NCBI GenBank assembly: GCA_964440305.1
Contig: CAYTRS010000029.1
Location: forward strand, 1-7,857
Direction of reading: 5' to 3'
DNA from: CAYTRS01 sp964440305
GTDB taxonomy: Bacteria; Patescibacteriota; Minisyncoccia; Moranbacterales; JAKLHP01
Length of the DNA stretch: 7,857 bases
Shown here: positions 1 to 4,769 of the stretch, one piece after another
How the letters are laid out: each line of letters begins with the position of its first letter
Position numbering within the stretch: position 1 is the first letter of the stretch
Position numbers and translations under genes: made by a program
Notes under the pieces: generated by a model
Seen by the model: the letters and a program-made list of their open reading frames with translations, nothing else
What the model was told of the DNA's origin: nothing
Database searches by the model: none

Positions 1-48
1 TCCACTCTTCTCTATAACAAGTTACAAATATAGCATTTGAATTATTTC

Positions 49-89
49 TTGTCAAACGGGTTGACAAAAATGCCAATACATGCTAGTTT
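49..89 (+). promoter_or_regulatory. Candidate promoter with palindrome over the -35 box
   Basis: A perfect TTGACA lies at 61-66. After a 17-nt spacer comes TAGTTT at 84-89, preceded by TG at 81-82 (extended -10). The -35 box sits inside an inverted repeat, TTGTCAA (49-55) and TTGACAA (61-67), separated by 5 nt. A further TGACAAA occurs at 101-107, just past the expected start site near 96. The palindrome could be an operator for a repressor or only a chance overlap. The -10 hexamer is weak, so the promoter rests on the -35 box, the spacing and the RNA-like structure downstream. Confidence 0.45.
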
Positions 90-95
90 TGGTAA

Positions 96-268
96 ACAAA
101 TGACAAACAGTTCTTTAAACATAAACAGAGAGCGTTCGCGCAGGTTTCTTTTTTATCCCTCTCCTCCTTTTAGGAACCTCGCGAACCGCTCTCTTGAAAT
201 TATTAAGCATATGGTTAAAATACACTTCCTCCTCCAAATTCATAACAGCCATATGCTTTTTTATTTTT
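96..268 (+). ncRNA. Candidate small RNA: two stem-loops with anti-Shine-Dalgarno loops and intrinsic terminator
   Basis: Stem-loop 1 pairs 127-134 with 187-194, 135-140 with 180-185, and 142-146 with 175-179 (19 bp with two single-base bulges). Its pyrimidine-rich loop holds CCTCCTTT at 163-170, identical to the usual 3' tail of bacterial 16S rRNA. Stem-loop 2 pairs AAGCATATGG (205-214) with CCATATGCTT (249-258) perfectly, and its roughly 30-nt loop holds CCTCCTCC at 228-235. The second stem runs into T6-A-T5 (257-268), an intrinsic terminator on this strand only. About 30 nt of A-rich, apparently unpaired sequence precedes stem 1. Two hairpins that each display CCUCC suggest an RNA that pairs with SD sites of mRNAs; some alphaproteobacterial sRNAs (alpha-r14 type) show comparable loops. 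The transcript ends are inferred. I recognise no named family. Confidence 0.6.
249..268 (+). terminator. Intrinsic terminator of the candidate small RNA
   Basis: The 3' arm of the perfect 10-bp stem 205-214/249-258 is followed directly by a T-rich run (257-268). The loop is long for a terminator (about 30 nt), so the hairpin may both end transcription and present the CCUCCUCC motif. Confidence 0.5.
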
Positions 269-314
269 CCTGATTTTTAAAAAATCTCAAGATGTAGTAA
301 AATTAGTAAAGCGA

Positions 315-395
315 TGCGAAACTACGAATTGCATACGAATGATGCGAATATATTCGGATGAAATTCGGATTTAATTTAGATTATAATTCGGATCC
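315..395. repeat. Intergenic ACGAAT/ATTCGGA word repeat
   Basis: Forward units TACGAAT or TGCGAAT start at 323, 334 and 343, with a partial TGCGAA at 315. They are followed by near-inverse units ATTCGGA at 352, 363 and 386. The arrangement is forward words and then inverted words, giving a loose palindrome up to the smc start. The same word family fills the spacer before rplJ (3430-3497), which makes this a dispersed intergenic repeat rather than chance AT-rich sequence. Confidence 0.55.
382..387 (+). promoter_or_regulatory. Candidate -10 box of smc
   Basis: A perfect TATAAT ends 8 nt before the GTG start of smc. The -35 region (around 359-364, TGAAAT) is poor. A start site 6-8 nt after the hexamer would fall at or just before the GTG, implying a leaderless or nearly leaderless mRNA. 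No SD precedes the GTG. Confidence 0.4.
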
Positions 396-2693
396 GTGTT
401 TTTAAAGAAAGTAGAAATTTCAGGATTCAAATCTTTTGCCAGCAAGACCTCATTGGAATTTGTTCCGGAGGGCGGTTTTTCAGGTGACACTAAAAGGGGA
501 ATCACGGCCATTGTCGGACCTAACGGTTCCGGAAAGTCAAACGTGGCAGATGCAATCCGCTGGGTGATGGGAGAACAATCGATGAAAAATCTGCGCGGGA
601 AAAAATCGGAAGACATAATTTTTGCCGGTTCTGGAAAAAAGTCCCGCTTAGGTTTGGCAAATGTCTCCCTTTATTTCGACAATAAGGACAAGAGAATACC
701 CCTGGATTTTTCAGAAGTCGCGATTACCAGAAAGCTTTTCCGGAGCGGGGAGTCGGAATATCTCATCAACGGAAGCCGGGTGCGTCTTTTGGATGTTGTT
801 GATCTTTTGGCGAAAGCCGGAGTAGGAAAAGAAAGCTATTGCGTCATTAATCAGGGGATGTCAGATGCCGTTCTTAATGCCACGGCTGCGGAGAGAAGAG
901 CAATCCTTGAAGACGCCGCTGGGGTGAAGCATTTTCAGATAAAAAAAGAACGTTCCATAAAAAAACTGGAACTTACTCGGATAAACCTTCAGAGAGTCAA
1001 AGATCTGATCAGCGAGATAGAGCCGCATCTCAGAACTCTCAAACGCCAGGCAGAGAGGGCAAAAAAAGGCGGGGAAATCGCGAATATTCTAAAGGAAAAA
1101 CAAACTGCTCTTTTTTCATATCTTTGGAATTCCTTCAAAAGCGAAAAAGAAAGGCTTTCCGGCGAGAAAGAAGGGAAAGGCGCGTCAATGATGAATGTTC
1201 AGCGCGAAGCGGACAAATTGACGGATGAAATCGGAAAGCATTCAAAGAATTCCAAGGATTTGGAAAGGCAGGAAGAAATGGAAAGGAAGCGTGAAGAATT
1301 GCGGCTGAAACTCAATGCCTTGGAGAAAGAACTGGTTATTACGGAGGGAAGAATGGTGATTGAAGAAGAAAAGAAAAAAGAAAGGGAGTCGGTGGAAATA
1401 ATTCCGGTAAATTCAAGCCATATCAAAAAAAGGCTTGCCGGAATCAGGGAAAGCCAGGAAAAACTCATTGAAAGGATAAAATCCGTCGAGAAAATGGAAG
1501 ATTTGCAGGATATCCGCGAATTTGCCCGTGCAATCCAGCAGGATCTCTTTGATTTATCCAAAGAAATTGAAGACGGAAAAATTGAAATAAAAAAAGAAAT
1601 TGCGGGAGATGCGGAGAGCCAAAAAAAGCTGGAACAATTGGCGCAAGGGAAAATTAAAACCAAAGAACAAATTCAAGGCATTAGCAATGAGATTGAAAAA
1701 ATCCAAAAAATAATATCCGAAGAGCTGGAACTAAACAGAAAAATGCGGCAGGAATTTTTTGAGCTGGAAAGAAAGCTTCATGCAAAGCAGATAGAGCTAA
1801 GCCGGCTCAAAGATGAATTTAATGACTCCAAGGTAAAACTGGCGCGGATTGAAGTGCGGGAAGAGGATTTAGCCAAAGAAATCAAGGATGAGCTGAAAAT
1901 AGAGCCAAAAGAGCTTCCGCGGGGCGCAAATATCTGCAATGAGGAAGAAATGAGAAGAGAAATTTACAAGCTCAAGATAAAGCTTGAGCAAATTGGGGGA
2001 ATTGACCCGCTAGTGGCGGAAGAGTATGAGGAAACCAATAAGCGATTTGAATTTTTGTCGCAAGAGTCCGAAGATTTGGAAAAGGCGATAGATTCGCTTC
2101 AAAAGGTTATAAAGGAAATGGAAGTCCAAATAAACAGCGAATTTTCCAAAGCTTTTGAAGAAATCAACAAGGAATTTTCAAAATATTTCAAAATAATTTT
2201 TGGCGGAGGGGAAGCGCATCTGAAGAAGTTAAAAGTTAAAAGTGCAAAGTTAAAAGTTAAAGAAGATAATGCGGATAATGGCTTGGATGAAAACTTGGAA
2301 AATAATTCTGAAGATGAATCTGAAGATGAAGTGGGTATTGATATTTTTGCCTGCCCGCCGGGAAAGAAAATCAGCAGCTTAGCCATGCTTTCCGGAGGGG
2401 AAAGGTCGCTTACTTCCCTAGCCTTGCTTTTTGCGATAATTTCCTATAATCCCCCCCCTTTTGCGATTCTGGACGAAGTTGAGGCGGCTTTGGATGAAGC
2501 CAATTCCAGGCGGTTCGGAAGAATAATCCAGGAACTTTCCAATGAAACTCAATTCATCATCATTTCCCACAATCGTGAAACAATGCGCCAAGCCTCGCTT
2601 CTCTATGGAGTGACGATGGGCGAGGATGGCGTTTCCAAACTTTTATCAGTCAGACTGGATCAAGTCGGGCAGGGAGGAAAGATAATAAAGTAA
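396..2693 (+). CDS. smc: Short SMC-family chromosome segregation ATPase without a recognisable hinge
   Basis: SMC ATPases organise and segregate the chromosome as homodimers, normally with ScpA/ScpB. The 765-residue product starts with the family hallmark FKSFA (11-15). It then has Walker A GPNGSGKSN (41-49), an INQG Q-loop (151-154), charged coiled coil from about 175 to 560, the conserved EEYEE region (542-546), signature LSGGER (665-670), Walker B ILDE (691-694) and the switch histidine in ISHN (H725). The head halves are complete, but the linker is roughly half the usual length (family about 1,150-1,200 residues). I see no hinge domain, only a helix-breaking stretch at about 331-342. There is no CxxC, so it is not a Rad50-type zinc hook. 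An acidic, repeat-derived insert lies at about 609-647 in the C-terminal head. GTG 396 is chosen because the family N-terminus begins exactly there; no SD precedes it. Confidence 0.93.
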   Translation: MFLKKVEISGFKSFASKTSLEFVPEGGFSGDTKRGITAIVGPNGSGKSNVADAIRWVMGEQSMKNLRGKKSEDIIFAGSGKKSRLGLANVSLYFDNKDKRIPLDFSEVAITRKLFRSGESEYLINGSRVRLLDVVDLLAKAGVGKESYCVINQGMSDAVLNATAAERRAILEDAAGVKHFQIKKERSIKKLELTRINLQRVKDLISEIEPHLRTLKRQAERAKKGGEIANILKEKQTALFSYLWNSFKSEKERLSGEKEGKGASMMNVQREADKLTDEIGKHSKNSKDLERQEEMERKREELRLKLNALEKELVITEGRMVIEEEKKKERESVEIIPVNSSHIKKRLAGIRESQEKLIERIKSVEKMEDLQDIREFARAIQQDLFDLSKEIEDGKIEIKKEIAGDAESQKKLEQLAQGKIKTKEQIQGISNEIEKIQKIISEELELNRKMRQEFFELERKLHAKQIELSRLKDEFNDSKVKLARIEVREEDLAKEIKDELKIEPKELPRGANICNEEEMRREIYKLKIKLEQIGGIDPLVAEEYEETNKRFEFLSQESEDLEKAIDSLQKVIKEMEVQINSEFSKAFEEINKEFSKYFKIIFGGGEAHLKKLKVKSAKLKVKEDNADNGLDENLENNSEDESEDEVGIDIFACPPGKKISSLAMLSGGERSLTSLALLFAIISYNPPPFAILDEVEAALDEANSRRFGRIIQELSNETQFIIISHNRETMRQASLLYGVTMGEDGVSKLLSVRLDQVGQGGKIIK
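2226..2261 (+). repeat. Direct repeat inside smc encoding KLKVK units
   Basis: The 15-mer AAGTTAAAAGTTAAA occurs at 2226-2240 and again at 2247-2261. The offset of 21 nt keeps the reading frame and yields KLKVKSAKLKVK. It lies in the variable loop between the FGGGEA region and the signature motif of the SMC head. The wording resembles the A-rich repeat just after the smc stop, suggesting a repeat of intergenic type tolerated in frame. Confidence 0.6.
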
Positions 2694-2763
2694 ATTCAAA
2701 ATGCAAAATCAAAGTTTAAAATTAAAGTTTCCGAAGCGGACTTACTTTTATATTTTGAATTTT
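2692..2763. repeat. AT-rich palindromic spacer repeat between smc and rpsP
   Basis: AAATTCAAAAT (2693-2703) and ATTTTGAATTT (2752-2762) form a perfect 11-bp inverted repeat. Between them are A-rich words such as CAAAATCAAAG and TTTAAAATTAAAG. The right arm ends in a short T-run, so the RNA could form a weak terminator-like structure after smc, but the loop is long (about 48 nt). A dispersed intergenic repeat is the likelier reading. Confidence 0.45.
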
Positions 2764-2772
2764 TAGCTACTG

Positions 2773-2801
2773 TTGACATCTCCAAACTATTGATATATGA
2801 T
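2773..2801 (+). promoter_or_regulatory. Promoter of rpsP
   Basis: TTGACA (2773-2778), a 17-nt spacer, then TATGAT (2796-2801): a perfect -35 box and a one-mismatch -10 box at ideal spacing. The start site would be near 2808, giving a 5' UTR of about 30 nt before ATG 2839. That UTR shows no SD motif. Confidence 0.75.
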
Positions 2802-2838
2802 TTGTTTACGCTTTAAAAAGATGTGATTTTTTATTTTT

Positions 2839-3273
2839 ATGTTAGCGATTAGATTCAATCGGGTTGGAAAAAGAAATAGGGCGCATTTCAGAGTAGTTGC
2901 CCAAGAGCATACTATCGCCCCGGGAGGCCGCCATGTGGAGGTTTTGGGGAGCTATGATCCGCACCGCAAAAAGGCGGTTTTAAAGGCCGAAAGAATAAAA
3001 TATTGGATTGAAAAAGGAGCACAAGTTTCCGATTCTGTTTGGAATCTTTTGATCAAGGAAAAGATTATTAAGGGTGCGAAAAGGGCGGTAAAGATGCCTG
3101 CTAAGAAAGAAAAAGAGGGAGATAATTCAGCTATAGCCGAAAGTAAAGAAATTAAAGAAGCTGAAAAAACAGGGGAAAAAATTGAAGAAGCAAAAGAAGC
3201 CAAACAAGAAGAAAGTAAGAATGAAAAGAAAGATGTTACCGAGAGCAAGAAAAAAGAAAAAGCAGAAGAATAG
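2839..3273 (+). CDS. rpsP: 30S ribosomal protein S16 with long charged C-terminal tail
   Basis: S16 binds 16S rRNA and is needed for assembly of the small subunit. The N-terminus (MLAIRFNRVG), the GRHVEVLGSYDP segment (30-41) and the IKYWIEKGAQVSDSVWNLL segment (53-71) follow the S16 fold. The core ends near residue 80, as in the usual 80-90-residue protein. Residues from about 88 to 144 form an extra tail dominated by Lys, Glu and Ala, probably disordered or helical. The ATG matches the family start. The gene has its own promoter and lies downstream of smc, recalling the smc/ffh/rpsP cluster of other bacteria, but rimM and trmD do not follow. Its TAG stop abuts the rplJ promoter. Confidence 0.95.
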   Translation: MLAIRFNRVGKRNRAHFRVVAQEHTIAPGGRHVEVLGSYDPHRKKAVLKAERIKYWIEKGAQVSDSVWNLLIKEKIIKGAKRAVKMPAKKEKEGDNSAIAESKEIKEAEKTGEKIEEAKEAKQEESKNEKKDVTESKKKEKAEE

Positions 3274-3302
3274 TTGACAATATTCGAAAGATTTAATACA
3301 AT
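3274..3302 (+). promoter_or_regulatory. Promoter of the rplJL operon
   Basis: TTGACA (3274-3279) starts directly after the rpsP stop codon. A 17-nt spacer separates it from TACAAT (3297-3302), giving 11 of 12 consensus positions at optimal spacing, the best promoter in the window. The start site should be near 3309, just before the structured L10 leader. Confidence 0.82.
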
Positions 3303-3312
3303 CAAAAAGACA

Positions 3313-3391
3313 ATTGAATAACCCGCAGAAAGTAGGCATCCATAAGACCTGCTGAGGAAGTTGTAAGGCTATGGCTTTATTTTTATTCAAT
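3313..3391 (+). ncRNA. Ribosomal protein L10 leader (autoregulatory 5' UTR)
   Basis: The segment between the promoter and rplJ carries the L10-leader hallmarks. These are CCGCAGAAAGTAGG (3323-3336) and, after a short loop, CCTGCTGAGG (3348-3357), which pair through AGTAGG and CCTGCT. The element is closed by TTGAATAA (3314-3321) with TTATTCAA (3383-3390), 8 bp. This class binds L10, or L10 complexed with L7/L12, and represses its own operon. A terminator directly downstream and rplJ-rplL after it fit that role. Confidence 0.8.
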
Positions 3392-3413
3392 CTGCGGAAA
3401 GGCAGATTTTTTT
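3389..3413 (+). terminator. Attenuator-type terminator in the rplJ leader
   Basis: AATCTGC (3389-3395) pairs with GCAGATT (3402-3408) around a 6-nt loop, followed by a T-run (3407-3413). It lies between the L10 leader and the rplJ start, so it probably sets read-through into rplJL. TCTGCGG (3391-3397) is also complementary to CCGCAGA (3323-3329) of the leader, a possible antiterminator pairing. It may in addition stop transcripts reading through from rpsP. Confidence 0.72.
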
Positions 3414-3429
3414 GTTTTTCTCTATAAAT

Positions 3430-3497
3430 TACGAATCAAATACGAATCTGCGAATTGGAAATAACTGTTCGTAATTTCGTAAAATTCGCATTTCGTA
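3430..3497. repeat. Inverted ACGAAT/TTCGTA word repeat before rplJ
   Basis: TACGAAT (3430, 3441) and TGCGAAT (3449) are followed by TTCGTAA (3468, 3476), ATTCGCA (3484) and TTCGTA (3492). Three forward words face four inverted words across a 12-nt centre, so an imperfect hairpin is possible immediately upstream of the rplJ ATG. It shares its words with the spacer before smc (315-395). Confidence 0.6.
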
Positions 3498-3508
3498 GGA
3501 TATTAATT

Positions 3509-4024
3509 ATGTTAACCAAGAATCAAAAAAAAGAATTAGTTAAGGATTTGGCGGAAAAAATAAAAACCGCAAAATCCATAGTTTTTGCTGATTTTAAGGG
3601 AATCAAAGTCAAGGATTTGACTTTGCTCAAGAAAGAATTGCGGAAAGAAAAAGTTGATTTCAGGGTTGTTAAGAAAACCTTCATCAATATCGCCTTCAAG
3701 GAAACGGGAATTGAAATGGATGCCAAAAAGATGGACGGACAGGTTGCAATTTCTATCGCGAAAGAAGATGAAATCGCTCCGGCGAAAATTTTGAGCAAAT
3801 TTGCAAAGAACAATGAAAATTTGAAGATAATTTCCGGAATTTTGGAAAGCAAAATTTTAAGCAAGGAGGAAATCAAGGCACTGGCAAGCTTGCCTTCCAA
3901 AGACGAGCTTTTAGCAAAGCTTGTCGGAACGATCAATGCTCCGGTTTCCGGATTTGTAAATGTTCTGGCGGGGAATATGCGGGGATTGGTGCAAGCGTTA
4001 AAAGCAATTTCGGAATCCAAGTAA
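3509..4024 (+). CDS. rplJ: 50S ribosomal protein L10
   Basis: L10 anchors the L7/L12 stalk to 23S rRNA and represses its own operon. The 171-residue product starts MLTKNQKKELV and has the typical N-terminal RNA-binding domain, including SIVFADFKGIKVKDL (about 23-37), the LRKEKVDFRVVKKT segment, and the LASLPSKDELLAKLVG motif (about 128-143). A C-terminal helix (GLVQALKAISESK) serves as the L12 dock. The length matches the family (about 165-175). ATG 3509 is preferred over an in-frame ATG 54 nt upstream because that extension is translated repeat sequence and the L10 N-terminus begins here. A weak TAGGA lies about 8 nt upstream. It is the first gene of the rplJ-rplL unit; rplK and rplA are not next to it. 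Confidence 0.95.
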   Translation: MLTKNQKKELVKDLAEKIKTAKSIVFADFKGIKVKDLTLLKKELRKEKVDFRVVKKTFINIAFKETGIEMDAKKMDGQVAISIAKEDEIAPAKILSKFAKNNENLKIISGILESKILSKEEIKALASLPSKDELLAKLVGTINAPVSGFVNVLAGNMRGLVQALKAISESK

Positions 4025-4039
4025 CTCATAGACTAATTT

Positions 4040-4139
4040 TTTCGGCTTATTTATTATTTTTTTCTGGGGAACCCTCTTGATATATTTGAGTTAACATTAA
4101 AGAAGAATCCCCGCGTAAAAAATAATAAATAAGCCGAAA
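4040..4139 (+). repeat. Large hairpin between rplJ and rplL (23-bp perfect arms)
   Basis: Positions 4040-4062 and 4117-4139 are perfect reverse complements over 23 bp, rich in A and T with a GGC core. Inside, GGGGA (4066-4070) pairs with TCCCC (4108-4112), leaving a loop of about 37 nt. There is no T-run after the right arm, so it is not a standard terminator. No convincing target-site duplication flanks it, so a MITE origin is possible but unproven. In the mRNA it would stand between L10 and L7/L12, where it could affect processing, stability or the relative output of the two proteins. Confidence 0.65.
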
Positions 4140-4185
4140 TAACCAATAAAGTAAAATTAATTTTTAATAAATTTTTAATTATTTA

Positions 4186-4223
4186 AGCTAAGAAGCTAAC
4201 AAGCTAATTAGCTAAAAGCTAAT
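4186..4223 (+). repeat. 8-bp tandem AGCTAA repeat just before rplL
   Basis: AGCTA occurs at 4186, 4194, 4202, 4210 and 4217 (periods 8, 8, 8, 7), nearly always as AGCTAA plus two variable bases. The tract ends about 4 nt before the rplL ATG, where an SD would be expected and is absent. It may be a simple slippage repeat, or an unstructured A-rich ribosome-loading site. Confidence 0.7.
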
Positions 4224-4226
4224 AAT

Positions 4227-4643
4227 ATGGCAGAAGAAAAAAAGGACAAGGAGGAAATAAAAATTCCGGAAAAATTCAAAAGCATTGTTTCAGAAATTGA
4301 AAAGATGAGTGTTTTGGATCTGTCCGAACTTGTCAAGGTGCTCGAAGAAAAATTCGGAGTAAGCGCCGCCGCTCCTGTGATGGTAGGAGTAGCTTCCGCC
4401 TCCGCTGAAGCTTCGGCGGATAAGGAAGAAAAGACTGACTTCGATGTTGAACTGACTGCTGCTGGAGCGCAGAAAATCAATGTGATTAAAGCTGTCCGCG
4501 AAATCACCGGACTTGGACTCAAAGAAGCCAAGGATATGGTTGATGCCTCTCCGAAAGTGATCAAAGAAAAAGTTGCCAAAGCTCAAGCGGAAGAAATGAA
4601 GAAGAAATTGGAAGATGTCGGCGCAACCGTAACTTTGAAATAA
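4227..4643 (+). CDS. rplL: 50S ribosomal protein L7/L12
   Basis: L7/L12 forms the flexible stalk, in several dimers on L10, that recruits and activates translation GTPases. The 138-residue product contains the N-terminal dimerisation segment MSVLDLSELVKVLEEKFGVS (28-47), an Ala/Ser-rich hinge (about 48-65), and the C-terminal domain with INVIKAVREITGLGLKEAK (about 84-102) ending in VGATVTLK. The family is usually 120-128 residues; the excess is a Lys/Glu-rich N-terminal extension of about 12 residues. ATG 4227 is the only standard start ahead of the conserved region, although it has no SD. It lies 202 nt after rplJ, behind a large hairpin and a tandem repeat, and ends at a strong terminator. 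Confidence 0.95.
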   Translation: MAEEKKDKEEIKIPEKFKSIVSEIEKMSVLDLSELVKVLEEKFGVSAAAPVMVGVASASAEASADKEEKTDFDVELTAAGAQKINVIKAVREITGLGLKEAKDMVDASPKVIKEKVAKAQAEEMKKKLEDVGATVTLK

Positions 4644-4665
4644 TAGATTTTCTGGACTTTTTAGG

Positions 4666-4700
4666 AAAACCCCGCAAGTTAAGCGGGTTTTTTCTTTTTT
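4666..4700 (+). terminator. Intrinsic terminator after rplL
   Basis: CCCGC (4671-4675) pairs with GCGGG (4683-4687) around a 7-nt loop. Flanking A4/T6 tracts extend the stem past one bulged C. The run TTTTTTCTTTTTT (4688-4700) follows. It ends the rplJ-rplL unit. Confidence 0.85.
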
Positions 4701-4710
4701 AAACCCGGAC

Positions 4711-4739
4711 TTTTCAAATTCCGGATTATATGGTATGAT
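4711..4739 (+). promoter_or_regulatory. Candidate promoter of the ABC exporter gene
   Basis: An extended -10, TGGTATGAT (4731-4739), lies 17 nt after TTTTCA (4711-4716, four of six -35 matches). The start site would be near 4746. That is just before an in-frame GTG at 4749 and about 24 nt before ATG 4770. Confidence 0.5.
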
Positions 4740-4769
4740 GATGACTTAGTGTTTGTGCAACGGAAAAAT

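Noticed and set aside
37..273. 78-residue open frame on the + strand
   Set aside because: It runs through both stem-loops and the terminator of the candidate small RNA, has no SD and no domain-like composition, and its sequence is better explained by RNA structure.
1199..1663. 154-residue minus-strand open frame inside smc
   Set aside because: It is the antisense of a Lys/Glu-rich coiled coil (hence Ser/Phe-rich) and lies fully within an intact smc.
396..2693. Rad50/SbcC assignment for the short SMC-like ATPase
   Set aside because: There is no CxxC hook, and FKSFA, LSGGERSLTSLALLFA and DEVEAALD are SMC-type signatures.
3430..3497. CRISPR-like array from the repeated ACGAAT words
   Set aside because: Units are only 6-7 nt, spacing is irregular, orientation flips, and there are no spacers of constant length or cas genes.
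3455..3508. Upstream ATG extension of L10 by 18 residues
   Set aside because: The extra residues are translated repeat sequence and do not belong to the L10 N-terminus.
4248..4265. Perfect AAGGAGG inside rplL followed 8 nt later by an ATT codon, suggesting an alternative start
   Set aside because: AAGGAGGAA simply encodes Lys-Glu-Glu in the charged extension. ATT starts are very rare and ATG 4227 is in frame, though proteomics could test it.
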